DNA of 64,000 nucleotides from Afipia birgiae 34632 (GCF_000308295.2 NZ_HG326652.1:267337-331336); one strand, 5' to 3'; counted from the first letter of the stretch, positions 47,351 to 57,273 are shown. A program made the numbers and translations. The notes: generated by a model not told the origin, from the letters alone.

Positions 47351-47819
47351 TCATGCATTTTTGCTCCGCATCGCGAACCGGATTTCGATCGCGACCTTGA
47401 GCAGCACAAGAACGATCAGTGGCGCGGCGGTTCCGATTGCCTGCGCAATGAAGGCGCCGCCCATAATCGCGACATGCATCAGCACAATGCGCTTGTAGAA
47501 ATCGCCCATGATCGTGCCAGTGTCGGCGCCGGTCAGCGGTAGCTTCTCGAACACGAAACGGTTCACCGCGCCGTTGATGAAGATCGCGCCCTGGCCAACG
47601 AACAGCGCCAGCAGCGGAATCCACAAATCCTTGCCGATACGATCAGGCTGATGAAATCCCGTGCGTCGTGAATGCGCCCGGCCCATGGCCCCGCGAACAG
47701 CGTGTAGATAAAGAGCATGTGCACGGTCATGAACAGACCGGCGTGCACCGTGAAAAATCCTGCCAGAGCGAGCGTGCCGGCGCCGGTACGCCGGCAGATC
47801 AAACCTTACGTTCAGCCAT
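47351..47819 (-). pseudogene. Decayed polytopic membrane protein gene (DUF6498-like)
   Basis: Coding fragments of one membrane protein lie in three frames. ATG at 47819 gives MAERK, then a shifted frame reads FDLPAYRRR. Another frame gives ALAGFFTVHAGLFMTVHMLF and GRIHDARDFISLI. After about 47645 the frame reads GKDLWIPLLALFVGQGAIF to KVAIEIRFAMRSKNA at the stop. The order resembles DUF6498 proteins, but the N-terminal membrane helices are missing between the first two fragments. Family assignment is from memory of the pattern and is tentative; the broken state is clear. Confidence 0.6.
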
Positions 47820-48047
47820 GGCGGTTGCCAGCAGGGGCGGTCGATGCGTATCAATATGCCATGATCAAGCGGGTCACATCCCTCCGCCGCCGCTGGAGGC
47901 GCTCCGTCTCATGCAACGGCACTTGGCGATCTGACGCCGTGCACTGAGCGCAGAGCCGTGCGCGAACGCGTGTGCATCGCCTCTCGATCCGCTGTGATAG
48001 TTCCTCAGTTTCAGCCCTTCAGCTGGGCGCGGCCCCTCGGAGAGATC

Positions 48048-49031
48048 ATGTCTGCAAACATTCAGCAGTCGCATGCCATGCCCTTGGCGGCGCTGGCCTG
48101 GCTTGGACGTCAGGGCACGCGCGCCATTGCGGCACTGGTGTTCATCGGCATCGCAGTTCCGCCGCTCGGTGCAGTCCTCAAGCCGTATGTCACCGAGGCG
48201 GTGTTCGTTTTGCTTTGTATTTCGTTCATGCGGGTCGATGTCGCGGCGATGCGCAATTATCTCGCGCGTCCGGCGCTGGTGATCGGTGCGACTCTCTGGA
48301 GCACGATCGCTATTCCGCTGCTGTTTGGTCTCGGGGGCCTTGTGAGCGGCCTCGATAGATCATCTCCCGATCTGTTTCTCGGTCTGATGCTTCAGGCAGT
48401 GGCGTCGCCGATGATGGCATCTCCGGCGCTGGTCGCGCTGATGGGGCTGGATTCGACGCTGGTGCTGATCACGCTGGTGACGAGCACGGCTCTGGTGCCA
48501 TTCAGCGCGCCGCTGTTCGCCTATCTGTTTTTCGGAAGTGCGCTGACGCTGTCGCCGCTCGCATTGGGATTGAAGCTGTTCGCGATGCTCGCCGGTGCGA
48601 TCTTCGTCGCTGCCGTGATCCGTCGTCTGGTCGGCGCGGACGCCATCGTTCGTCACAGGCAGCCGATCGACGGCTTCAATATTCTGGTGCTGCTGGTGTT
48701 CGTCAGCGCCGTGATGGGAACGGTGGCGGCGAGTTTCCGGGCTGAACCCATCCGTGTGCTGCTGCTCACCGTGTTTGCCTTCGTTGTCTTCGCCGTGCTG
48801 CTCGGCGCAACCGCACTGGTGTTCCGCAAGGCTGGCCGTGAGCGCGCGCTGGCCCTCGGGCTGATGGCATCCCAGCGCAATATGGGCCTGATGCTGGCCG
48901 GGACCGACGGGGCATTGCCGGGTCTCACCTGGCTGTATTTCGCACTGGCCCAGTTCCCGATTTACGTGTCTCCGCAACTGCTCAAGCCGCTGGTCCGGAG
49001 CCTGCGGCGCGCGTCCACACCTGCGCCTTAA
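48048..49031 (+). CDS. Bile acid:sodium symporter (BASS) superfamily-like transporter
   Basis: Inner-membrane carrier of 327 residues with about nine to ten hydrophobic helices. The start at 48048 has GGAGA 6 nt upstream; the frame is open to 47958. Segments AVLKPYVTEAVFVLLCISF, LQAVASPMMASPALVAL and LALGLMASQRNMGLML resemble the BASS/ArsB-related fold with its discontinuous helices. Substrate unknown. Last gene of the accessory block before tolQ. Confidence 0.75.
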   Translation: MSANIQQSHAMPLAALAWLGRQGTRAIAALVFIGIAVPPLGAVLKPYVTEAVFVLLCISFMRVDVAAMRNYLARPALVIGATLWSTIAIPLLFGLGGLVSGLDRSSPDLFLGLMLQAVASPMMASPALVALMGLDSTLVLITLVTSTALVPFSAPLFAYLFFGSALTLSPLALGLKLFAMLAGAIFVAAVIRRLVGADAIVRHRQPIDGFNILVLLVFVSAVMGTVAASFRAEPIRVLLLTVFAFVVFAVLLGATALVFRKAGRERALALGLMASQRNMGLMLAGTDGALPGLTWLYFALAQFPIYVSPQLLKPLVRSLRRASTPAP

Positions 49032-49355
49032 TTCACCCCCGGAACCGGTCCCCGGCAGCATCACGGATTGGCGCCACGGCCATTTTCCGCCCCCGAGCGC
49101 GTTGCGGTAACCCCACCTTAACCCTGATTAGCGTTTTGTTAGTTGGGCTAAAGCGGTGCCGGCAGCCCTCGTTTTGACACGTTAGCAAGGGATTCAGGAC
49201 CCGGCCTTGGGACAGGCCATCCCACGCGACACGAGACCGGAACGGGGCGATCGGCAGCGTTAGCGTTTTCGCTGCGACGGTCGTCGCTTGGCGGCGACCA
49301 TAGTCAGCCAGCGTCCGCGCGTGAACAGGACAATTGCCTTGAGAGGATACCGATC
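49032..49355. other. Intergenic region upstream of tolQ
   Basis: 324 bp without a supported gene. It should contain the tolQRAB promoter. The ribosome site GAGAGGA stands 8 nt before the tolQ ATG. I see no strong palindrome or terminator here. Confidence 0.4.
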
Positions 49356-50069
49356 ATGAATCCAGCAGACGTAGCGCAGTCGGCCTTGCCATTGGCCTCC
49401 GCTGACGTGTCGCTGATCTCGCTGTTCTGGCATGCGCATTTCGTCGTCAAGACGATCATGCTCGGCCTGCTGGCCTGTTCTGTATGGGTCTGGGCCATCG
49501 CGATCGACAAAATGCTGCTTTACGCACGTACCAAGAAGGCCATGGACCGCTTCGAGCAGGCTTTCTGGTCGGGGGAGTCCATCGACGAATTGTACCGCGC
49601 GCTGGCCGCCAAGCCGACGCAATCGATGGCTGCCTTGTTCGTGGCCGCGATGCGCGAGTGGAAGCGCTCATTCGAGAGCAATTCACGCTCCTTTGCCGGT
49701 CTCCAGATGCGGATCGACAAGGTGATGAGCGTGTCGATTGCCCGCGAAGTCGAGCGGCTGGACCGCAGATTGCTGGTTTTGGCCACGGTGGGCTCGGCGA
49801 GCCCGTTCGTTGGCCTGTTCGGGACGGTCTGGGGCATCATGTCGAGCTTCCAGTCCATCGCTGCGTCGAAAAACACCTCGCTGGCGGTGGTCGCCCCCGG
49901 CATCGCCGAGGCGCTATTTGCCACCGCAATCGGCCTGATTGCCGCAATTCCGGCGACAATTTTCTACAATAAGTTCACCTCGGAGGTGAACCGGCAGGCC
50001 CAGCGGCTTGAAGGTTTCGCCGACGAGTTCTCGGCGATCCTGTCGCGCCAGATCGACGAGCGCGCGTGA
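49356..50069 (+). CDS. tolQ: Tol-Pal system protein TolQ
   Basis: Inner-membrane proton channel subunit of Tol-Pal, 237 residues. Three membrane helices: about 28-48 (VKTIMLGLLACSVWVWAIAI), 140-165 (LATVGSASPFVGLFGTVWGIM) and 180-205 (IAEALFATAIGLIAAIPATIF). The TolQ/ExbB signature GLFGTVWGIM is clear. First gene of tolQRAB, driving outer-membrane constriction at division. Confidence 0.95.
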   Translation: MNPADVAQSALPLASADVSLISLFWHAHFVVKTIMLGLLACSVWVWAIAIDKMLLYARTKKAMDRFEQAFWSGESIDELYRALAAKPTQSMAALFVAAMREWKRSFESNSRSFAGLQMRIDKVMSVSIAREVERLDRRLLVLATVGSASPFVGLFGTVWGIMSSFQSIAASKNTSLAVVAPGIAEALFATAIGLIAAIPATIFYNKFTSEVNRQAQRLEGFADEFSAILSRQIDERA

Positions 50070-50145
50070 AGGGGAACGGGTTGGGCGCATATCGGCTCGG
50101 TTCGGACTTCATATCCGGTTTGAAATACGGCTTGGGATATTCGTC

Positions 50146-50598
50146 ATGGGCATGAACATCGGGGGCGGGTCGGGCGGTGGTGGACGCCGCCACTATCGCC
50201 GCGCCAACGTCATGGCCGAGATCAACGTCACGCCCATGGTGGACGTGATGCTGGTGCTGCTTATCATCTTCATGGTGTCCGCGCCGTTGCTGACGGTCGG
50301 CGTGCCGCTTGATCTGCCGCAGACCGCGGCCAAGAGCCTCGATCAGGACAAGGAGCCGCTAACGCTCTCGGTGCAGCTCACCGGAAAGGTGTTTCTCAAC
50401 AACACCGAGATCCCGATGAATGAGCTGGTGCCGAAATTGACGGCTGTTACCCAGGCGCGTGGCGGCTTGGATGAGCGCATCTTTGTTCGCGGCGACACAA
50501 AAGTGGATTACGGTACGGTGATGCGCGTGATGGGGCGTCTGTCCGCCGCAGGGTTCAAGCGCGTAGCTCTGGTGACCGAGGTCGAGCAGGGAAACTGA
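50146..50598 (+). CDS. tolR: Tol-Pal system protein TolR
   Basis: ExbD/TolR-family subunit, 150 residues from the ATG at 50146. A glycine-rich cytoplasmic start (GGGSGGGG) is followed by MAEINVTPMVDVMLVLLIIF, where the aspartate in PMVDVMLVLL carries the proton. The periplasmic domain includes FVRGDTKVDYGTVMRVMGRL. Followed after 1 nt by tolA. Confidence 0.95.
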   Translation: MGMNIGGGSGGGGRRHYRRANVMAEINVTPMVDVMLVLLIIFMVSAPLLTVGVPLDLPQTAAKSLDQDKEPLTLSVQLTGKVFLNNTEIPMNELVPKLTAVTQARGGLDERIFVRGDTKVDYGTVMRVMGRLSAAGFKRVALVTEVEQGN

Positions 50599-50599
50599 C

Positions 50600-51541
50600 G
50601 TGAAGATCGACAAGACCGTAGCAGCGTCTGTCGCTTTGCATGCCCTGGTGATTGGCTGGGGCATGGTGTCGTTCTCGACCAAAGCCTACGAGTCGATGCC
50701 GGAGGATTCTGTTCCGGTCGATATCATTTCTGCGGACCAGTTCGCCAAGGCTATGGCCGGCATGAAAACCGGCAAGAAGGAAAATCCGAAGCCGATGGTC
50801 GAGAAGGTCGCCGAGCCCAAGCCGCCGGTGGACGACGCCGTCGGCAAGATCGATGACAAAAAGCCGCCGGTCGTGACCGAGGCGGCGCCGCCACCGACAC
50901 CCAAGCCCGAGGAAAAGCCGGTCGAGAAAAAGCCCGACCCGCCGAAGCCGGTGGTCGAGAACAAACCGAAGGACGAGCCGAAGCCGGCCGAGAAAAAGAT
51001 CGAACAGCCGAAGGTCGATCCGATCGCCGAAGCGTTGAAGAAAGACGAGAGCAAGAAGCCGCCGCCGCCTAAGCCGCAGGCCAAGGCGACGCCGCCGGAG
51101 CCGCAAAAGCAAAAGGCCGAGCGCACCTTCGATCAGTCGAAAATCGCCGCCTTGCTCGACAAGCGCGATCCGTCACGTGAGTCGATTACCGGCGCAGCGA
51201 TCAATGCGCAGGCCGCGCTCGGCACGGCCAAGGGCAGGGCCGCCGACAACTCCGCAACCTGGGGTGCGATGTTCCGCCAGCAGGTCGAGCGTTGCTGGAA
51301 GAAGCCCTATGGCGGCGTTGAGGCACAGAAGGTGGAAGCCGTCTTCACCATCAAGTTGAAGCGCGACGGCACGCTGGAAACCATGCCGGTGCCATTGCCG
51401 GGCGGATCAAGTCCCTATTTCCGCGTTTATCAGGAGAGCGCGCAGCGCGCGATCATCGAGTGCCAGCCGTATAATCTGCCTGCGGCCTATTTCGACGAGT
51501 GGAAATTCTTCGAGCCGGCATTTACCGAAAAATTTTCGTGA
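50600..51541 (+). CDS. tolA: Tol-Pal system protein TolA
   Basis: Trans-periplasmic protein of 313 residues, GTG start 1 nt after tolR. N-terminal membrane helix (TVAASVALHALVIGWGMVSF), a long Pro/Lys/Glu-rich domain (about 60-180, PKPEEKPVEKKPDPPKPV type), and a globular TonB-like C-domain (MFRQQVERCWKKPYGGVEAQ, VYQESAQRAIIECQPYNLP). It links TolQR to Pal and TolB. Confidence 0.92.
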   Translation: MKIDKTVAASVALHALVIGWGMVSFSTKAYESMPEDSVPVDIISADQFAKAMAGMKTGKKENPKPMVEKVAEPKPPVDDAVGKIDDKKPPVVTEAAPPPTPKPEEKPVEKKPDPPKPVVENKPKDEPKPAEKKIEQPKVDPIAEALKKDESKKPPPPKPQAKATPPEPQKQKAERTFDQSKIAALLDKRDPSRESITGAAINAQAALGTAKGRAADNSATWGAMFRQQVERCWKKPYGGVEAQKVEAVFTIKLKRDGTLETMPVPLPGGSSPYFRVYQESAQRAIIECQPYNLPAAYFDEWKFFEPAFTEKFS

Positions 51542-51642
51542 CACGAATCTGTGGCATGGCCCCGAAAAGTGGAAACCGGTTTTCGGAACAGGTCATGCGA
51601 AAATCGGAAACGGCGACATCGCCAGAATGAAGTTTGGATAGC

Positions 51643-53034
51643 ATGCGAGACTTGAACAACGAAGGTCCGGACGAGTTGCAGGCCAAGTCAAAGACGATGA
51701 TCGCGACGACCGATTTGAAACTGACCCGCCGCCAGATGATGTCGGGAGCCGCCTCGGCGGGCTTGCTGCTGGCGACGCCGGTCAGCAAGGCGCTGGCGCA
51801 GGCCCGCGTCACGGTCACCGAAGGCAACTTCCAGCCGATCCCGATTGCGATCCCGAATTTCGTTCCCGGCTCGCAGGGCGACGGCGAAGTCGCGGCCGGC
51901 ATCGCGCAGGTCATCACCAACAACCTCAAGCGCAGCGGGCTGTTCGCGCCGATCGATCAGGCCGCGTTCATCGAGCGCATTTCCAACATCGACGTGCCGC
52001 CGCAGTTTGCGAGCTGGCGGCAAATCAATGCCCAGGCGCTGGTGACCGGCCGCGCCACGCGGCAAGGCGACGGCCGCCTCAAGGCTGAATTCCGGCTGTG
52101 GGACGTTCCGCAGGCGCAGCAGCTCACCGGCCAGCAGTATTTCACGTCGCCGGAATCATGGCGCCGCATCGCGCACATCATCTCGGACCAGATTTACGAG
52201 CGTCTCACTGGCGAGAAGGGCTATTTCGACAGCCGCGTGGTGTTCGTCGACGAGACCGGTCCGAAGGATCGCCGCGTCAAGCGGCTTGCGATGATGGATC
52301 AGGACGGGGCTAACGTGCGCTATCTCACGCGCGGCGCGGACCTCGTGCTGACGCCGCGGTTCTCGCCGTCCACGCAGGAAATCACCTACATGGAATTCGG
52401 CCAGGGTGATCCGCGCGTCTATCTTTTCAATGTCGAAACCGGCCAGCGCGAAATCGTTGGCAATTTCCCCGGCATGTCGTTCTCGCCGCGGTTCTCGCCC
52501 GACGGCCAGCGCATCATCATGAGCCTGCAGCAGGGCGGTAACTCCAACCTGTTCGTGATGGATCTGCGTTCGAAGTCGACCACGCGGCTCACCGACACGC
52601 CGGCCATCGATACGTCACCGTCCTATGCGCCTGATGGCGGGCGGATCTGTTTCGAGTCCGATCGCGGTGGCAAGCCGCAAATCTACGTGATGGGCGCAAA
52701 TGGCGGCGCGGCGCAGCGCATTTCCTTCGGGGAAGGCAGCTACTCGACGCCGGTGTGGTCACCGCGCGGAGACTACATCGCCTTCACCAAGCAGGGCGGC
52801 GGTCAGTTCTCTATCGGCATTATGAAGCCGGACGGTTCTGGTGAACGCATCCTCACGTCCGGCTATCACAATGAGGGGCCGACTTTTGCACCGAACGGCC
52901 GTGTCGTGATGTTCTTCCGTGAAGCAGGCGGCGGGCCGTCGCTCTACACCGTGGATATTTCTGGCCGCAATGAGCAGAAGGTGCCGACGCCCGGCTTCGC
53001 ATCCGATCCGGCCTGGTCGCCGCTGCTATCGTAA
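51643..53034 (+). CDS. tolB: Tol-Pal system protein TolB
   Basis: Periplasmic beta-propeller that binds Pal, about 463 residues. N-terminal domain ([22 protein letters not shown]) then a six-bladed WD40-like propeller ([56 protein letters not shown]). The leader [20 protein letters not shown] has a twin-arginine-like pattern. ATG at 51643 is chosen, but ATG at 51697, nearer the signal peptide, is an alternative. Pal follows only after about 3.7 kb. Confidence 0.93.
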   Translation: MRDLNNEGPDELQAKSKTMIATTDLKLTRRQMMSGAASAGLLLATPVSKALAQARVTVTEGNFQPIPIAIPNFVPGSQGDGEVAAGIAQVITNNLKRSGLFAPIDQAAFIERISNIDVPPQFASWRQINAQALVTGRATRQGDGRLKAEFRLWDVPQAQQLTGQQYFTSPESWRRIAHIISDQIYERLTGEKGYFDSRVVFVDETGPKDRRVKRLAMMDQDGANVRYLTRGADLVLTPRFSPSTQEITYMEFGQGDPRVYLFNVETGQREIVGNFPGMSFSPRFSPDGQRIIMSLQQGGNSNLFVMDLRSKSTTRLTDTPAIDTSPSYAPDGGRICFESDRGGKPQIYVMGANGGAAQRISFGEGSYSTPVWSPRGDYIAFTKQGGGQFSIGIMKPDGSGERILTSGYHNEGPTFAPNGRVVMFFREAGGGPSLYTVDISGRNEQKVPTPGFASDPAWSPLLS

Positions 53035-53177
53035 ATGAAGTTTTAAGGGGCCCCGGGGTTCGCTTCTCCGATCGGCAAACCTTGCCTACCTTGCTGAATT
53101 TGCAGGCAGATTTCGTTGAGGGCCCGAGCGTGGCAACGCATCGGTAACGATGTTCGCTCAGAAAGACTTCATCTGCG

Positions 53178-55535
53178 GTGGGTAAAGCTGTGCGTTCAAA
53201 AGGACGTGCGCGCGCCCCTATGCAATTGATCAAACCACGACCGATCGACCGGGAAGAGCTACCACCGCGAATCTACGCGGCGCTGGTCGATTCGATGTGC
53301 CAGAACTTCTGGCCGATGTTCGTTGGCACGGTTTGCGCTACGGCCGCGGCGCTAATGACGGCGCTGAAAACCGGCAATCCCTGGATATGGCCGTGTGCGG
53401 CGCTGATTGTCGTGATCGGAACGGCTCGCGCCTTCCAGATGCGCAAGTATGAGCGGCGAACGGAAGTTCTTACGCCCGAACAGGCTACGGAACTGGAGCC
53501 GCGCTACATGATCGGCGCGGTGTTCTATGCCGGAGCCCTCGGGCTCTGGTGCGCCGTTGTGATCCTCGGCAGCAACGATCCAGTGGCGCATATGCTCTGC
53601 TCGACGGTCACCATTGGCTATACGGCCGGCGGCGCCGCGCGCAACTATGGGCGCCCGCTGATCGTTCAGCTTCATATTCTTTTGGCATGCGGTCCGATGT
53701 CGATCGCGTTGCTGATTCATGGCGATTACTACTACGTTGGTCTCGCCGTCCTTCTGGTGTTGTTCTTCATCGGCCTGAAGCAAATCAACCTCAGCTTGCA
53801 CTCGATCTTCGTCAAGGCGTTGGAGGCCAGCGAACGCGAAGCGGCGATCGCGGCACAGTTCGACACCGCGCTGAACAACATGCCTCACGGTCTTTGCATG
53901 TTTGATGCAAATGGCCGGCTTGCCGTCATGAACTATCGTTTCGGCGACATGATGGGTCTGAAAGACGATCTCATCGGGTCCGGTGCATCCGCCGCCGATG
54001 TCGTTGCTGCCTGTCTCAAGGCCGGCACCATCACCGCAGCCAGTGCGGATACGATCATTTCCCAGGCCGGGAAGGGACAAAAGGCCGAAGTCGTCACGCT
54101 CTACTCCAAGAATTCCGAGGAACGTGCACTGGCATGGACCTTCCAGCCGATGGTGGATGGCGGCACGGTTGTCTTGGTCGAGGACATCACCGCGCGCCGG
54201 AATGCCGAGGCCAGGATCGGTCACATGGCTCGGTTCGACGAATTGACGGGCTTGCCCAACCGCGTGCATTTTCGCGACGAGATCGGGCAGATGCTGGCCT
54301 CCCGCAATGCACGGCTGTCCGCCCTGCTCTTCATCGATCTCGATCAGTTCAAGCAGGTCAACGATACGCTCGGGCATCCGAGCGGCGACAAGCTGCTGTG
54401 CGCGGTCACGGCGCGGTTGCGCCGGCTGCTGCGGCCGGAGGACTTTGTCGCCCGCTTTGGCGGCGATGAATTCGTTGTGTTCCAGCGCGGACTTCAGTCG
54501 ACGGAAGACGCCGCCTCGCTGGCGCGCAGAATCGTCGATCGCCTCAGCGAGCGCTACGAGATCGATCATCATCTGGTCGAGATCGGCGCCAGTATTGGTA
54601 TAGCGATGACGTCGCCTGACACCAGCGTCGACGTGCTGCTGAAGAACGCGGATATGGCGCTCTATCGCGCCAAGGCCGATGGCCGCGGCACCTTCTGCTT
54701 CTTCCGCGATGAGATGGCTCATACTGTCGAAACCCGGCGCGTGCTCGAGCTGGATCTGCGCCACGCGCTCGCGCACGAAGAGTTCGAACTGTATTATCAG
54801 CCGCTGGTCAATCTCAAATCAGGCCGCATTTCGACATGCGAAGCGCTGCTGCGCTGGAATCATCCGACGCGCGGCGCGGTTTCTCCGGCTGATATCATTC
54901 CGGTGGTCGAGGATATGGGTCTCGTTGTGGATCTGGGCCGATGGATCCTGCGCAAGGCTTGCATGGAGTGCATGAAGTGGCCTGATCCGGTCAGCGTTGC
55001 GGTCAATTTTTCGCCGCAGCAATTCCATCAGCGCGACGTCATGACCGAAGTGCGTTATGCGCTGGAGGTGTCAGGCCTGCCGGCACATCGTCTGGAAATT
55101 GAAATCACCGAGTCGTCGTTGTTGCGAAACACGCAATGGACTCTCGACGTATTGACGCAACTACGCGAAGCGGGGGTTCGCATTTCGCTCGACGATTTCG
55201 GTACCGGTTACTCTAGCCTGAGCTATCTGCATAACTTCCCGCTTCAGAAGGTGAAGATCGACCGGTCGTTCCTTGAGGACATCGGAAGTCATCGGCCGCT
55301 GACTCTGCTGCGTGGCGTCGCGCGCCTCAGCGCCGATCTCGGCATGTCGGTTGTTGTCGAAGGCATCGAAACCAACGAACAGCTTGAACTCATCAGCGCC
55401 GAGGGGACTGTGACGGAAGCGCAAGGCTTTCTGTTCAGCCGGCCTGTGCCTGCCCCACGCGTGCGTGAGCTGTTGAAGGCATCGCATGGCGCCGTGACCA
55501 AGGGTGTTATTCCGATCCGGCAGACTGTGCGCTGA
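53178..55535 (+). CDS. Membrane GGDEF-EAL protein (c-di-GMP turnover)
   Basis: 785 residues, GTG start (an ATG at 53220 is possible). Four to six N-terminal membrane helices (about 40-215), a PAS-like region (about 225-345), GGDEF domain (about 350-510) with intact ARFGGDEFVVF, and EAL domain (about 525-770) with CEALLRW, EITESSLL, DDFGTGYSS and VEGIET. Both active sites look complete, so it could make or degrade c-di-GMP. It stands between tolB and pal on the same strand. Confidence 0.93.
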   Translation: MGKAVRSKGRARAPMQLIKPRPIDREELPPRIYAALVDSMCQNFWPMFVGTVCATAAALMTALKTGNPWIWPCAALIVVIGTARAFQMRKYERRTEVLTPEQATELEPRYMIGAVFYAGALGLWCAVVILGSNDPVAHMLCSTVTIGYTAGGAARNYGRPLIVQLHILLACGPMSIALLIHGDYYYVGLAVLLVLFFIGLKQINLSLHSIFVKALEASEREAAIAAQFDTALNNMPHGLCMFDANGRLAVMNYRFGDMMGLKDDLIGSGASAADVVAACLKAGTITAASADTIISQAGKGQKAEVVTLYSKNSEERALAWTFQPMVDGGTVVLVEDITARRNAEARIGHMARFDELTGLPNRVHFRDEIGQMLASRNARLSALLFIDLDQFKQVNDTLGHPSGDKLLCAVTARLRRLLRPEDFVARFGGDEFVVFQRGLQSTEDAASLARRIVDRLSERYEIDHHLVEIGASIGIAMTSPDTSVDVLLKNADMALYRAKADGRGTFCFFRDEMAHTVETRRVLELDLRHALAHEEFELYYQPLVNLKSGRISTCEALLRWNHPTRGAVSPADIIPVVEDMGLVVDLGRWILRKACMECMKWPDPVSVAVNFSPQQFHQRDVMTEVRYALEVSGLPAHRLEIEITESSLLRNTQWTLDVLTQLREAGVRISLDDFGTGYSSLSYLHNFPLQKVKIDRSFLEDIGSHRPLTLLRGVARLSADLGMSVVVEGIETNEQLELISAEGTVTEAQGFLFSRPVPAPRVRELLKASHGAVTKGVIPIRQTVR

Positions 55536-55718
55536 CATCCGGCCGACGCCGCAATCCACGCATCTCCTTCATCTGACATGGTCGCAATGCAGGAGCAGAT
55601 TCAATCGTTGACGCTGGTTAAGGTTAACTCAGGCAACACTTTGCGGTTTTGTTAAGAAGGTATTAACCTCTTGTTCATGTGGCGCGGTACTGTCGTATCG
55701 CTCGTCGGAGCATCGAAA

Positions 55719-56468
55719 ATGGTCTCTGCTGTCCGAACGACCAGCCGTTCGTCGGAACGGTTAAGCTATCCGCTCGAAGCCGTTGACTATAAGCTCGCCG
55801 AAACCGCGGCCGAAAAAGAACAAATCTATCGTTTGCGTTATCGCGCCTACCTGCGCGAGGGGGCGATCGAGCCCAACGCGGCACAGATGGTTCAGGATCA
55901 GTACGACGAGTTTCCGAATTCGTGGAATTTCGGCGTGTATCGCGATGGCGTGCTGATGAGTTCGCTGCGGATCACCGTATCGTCGCCGGAGACGCCGGTC
56001 TGCCCGTCGCTTGGGGTATTCTCCGATTTGCTCGGACCTGAAATCGCCAAGGGGCGCGTCCTGGTCGACCCGACGCGGTTCGTTGCTGACCCCGACCGCG
56101 AAGCCCGCTGTCCCGAGTTGCCGTACATCACGCTGCGCCTCGCCTATATGGCGTGCGAGTATTTCGCGGCTGACATCGGACTGGCGAGCGTTCGCGCCGA
56201 GCATCAGGCATTTTACCGCCGCGTGTTTCTGCACAAGCCGATCAGCCAGCCGAGGGACTATCCCAGCCTCACCAAGCCAATCTGTTTGATGGCGGTCGAT
56301 TATCCGGCCATGCGTGAACGGGTTTTCGAGCGCTATCCCTATTTCCGGTCGAGCTTCTTCGAGCGCCGCAAGCTGTTCGAGCGCAGCCACCCGCGGGTGG
56401 AAGCCGCCCCGGTTCTCACGCTGCCGCAGTTTCCGTTCGCACAGGCGACCATCGCGCCGCGGTCCTGA
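55719..56468 (+). CDS. FeeM/LuxI-fold N-acyl amino acid synthase-like protein
   Basis: 249 residues from the ATG at 55719 (GGAG 8 nt upstream). The region AAEKEQIYRLRYRAYLREGAI and NFGVYRDGVLMSSLRITVSS, then RVLVDPTRFVADPDREARC and LASVRAEHQAFYRRVFLHKP match the GNAT-related FeeM/LuxI-like acyltransferase fold. Such enzymes join an acyl chain to an amino acid or make acyl signals; the product here is unknown. It follows the GGDEF-EAL gene by 183 bp. Confidence 0.72.
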   Translation: MVSAVRTTSRSSERLSYPLEAVDYKLAETAAEKEQIYRLRYRAYLREGAIEPNAAQMVQDQYDEFPNSWNFGVYRDGVLMSSLRITVSSPETPVCPSLGVFSDLLGPEIAKGRVLVDPTRFVADPDREARCPELPYITLRLAYMACEYFAADIGLASVRAEHQAFYRRVFLHKPISQPRDYPSLTKPICLMAVDYPAMRERVFERYPYFRSSFFERRKLFERSHPRVEAAPVLTLPQFPFAQATIAPRS

Positions 56469-56723
56469 ACGGGCAGTATTCCGCGGAACCGTCGGAAATT
56501 CCCATAAATGGAGGGCTTCAGCTGTTGGCTGGGGCCCTTTTTGCATGGCGCATTCACCGTCGCGCCATATTCATACCGCATTAACCATCGGCGTCGGTTT
56601 TGCCGGATGTGTGGCATTTGAGCGTGTCCGGCAACGCCTCATCAAGGTTGACGGAACGTTCGCTTAACCAAGCCGCTGTAGACCGGATCAGTCCTTTAGT
56701 AACCAGAGCGTGGAGGCTCCGGA

Positions 56724-57215
56724 ATGAAACATCAGATGCGTATCCTCCAGGGATTGAAGCTGGCTGCGGTTTTGGCTGTGGCGCTTTCGATGGGCGCTTG
56801 CGCCAACAAAACCGGAGTCGGCGGCGATGCAATGGCGAGCGCGGCGGTGCCGGGCAGTCAGCAGGATTTCGTGGTCAATGTCGGCGACCGCGTGTTCTTC
56901 GAGAGCGACCAGACCGAGCTGTCGCCGCAGGCCATCGCGACCCTCGACAAGCAGGCGCAGTGGCTGCAGCAGTACAACCGTTACGCTTTCACGATTGAAG
57001 GTCATGCTGACGAGCGCGGCACCCGCGAGTACAACATTGCGCTCGGCGCGAAGCGTGCTCAGTCGGTTCGCAGCTTCCTCGCATCGCGCGGGATTGATCC
57101 CGGCCGCATGCGGACGATCTCCTACGGCAAGGAACGGCCGGTCGCGGTCTGCAATGACATCTCATGCTGGTCGCAGAACCGCCGCGCTGTGACCGTGCTG
57201 AACGCCAGTTCGTAA
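56724..57215 (+). CDS. pal: Peptidoglycan-associated lipoprotein Pal
   Basis: Outer-membrane lipoprotein of 163 residues. Lipobox LSMGAC directs lipidation at that cysteine (about residue 26). The OmpA-type peptidoglycan-binding domain has VFFESDQTELSP, FTIEGHADERGTREYNIAL and SWSQNRRAVTVLN (quoted with its cysteine as SCWSQNRR). Separated from tolB by two genes; followed by a strong terminator. Confidence 0.95.
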   Translation: MKHQMRILQGLKLAAVLAVALSMGACANKTGVGGDAMASAAVPGSQQDFVVNVGDRVFFESDQTELSPQAIATLDKQAQWLQQYNRYAFTIEGHADERGTREYNIALGAKRAQSVRSFLASRGIDPGRMRTISYGKERPVAVCNDISCWSQNRRAVTVLNASS

Positions 57216-57240
57216 GAACGTCGTCGAACGCCTTTTTTGA

Positions 57241-57273
57241 AAAGCGGCGCCTGCGGGCGCCGCTTTTGTTTTT
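57241..57273 (+). terminator. Intrinsic terminator after pal
   Basis: Perfect 11-bp stem AAAGCGGCGCC / GGCGCCGCTTT with a 4-nt loop followed by a T-rich tract, 26 bp after the pal stop. It separates pal from cpoB. Confidence 0.92.

Noticed and set aside
47106-47498. Plus-strand frame of 130 codons across the dioxygenase upstream region
   Set aside because: No motif; its second half is antisense to the decayed membrane-protein gene.
53178-55535. LapD candidate
   Set aside because: It has intact GGDEF and EAL motifs and several membrane helices, but no HAMP or LapD-type periplasmic domain; it looks like an active enzyme, not a receptor.
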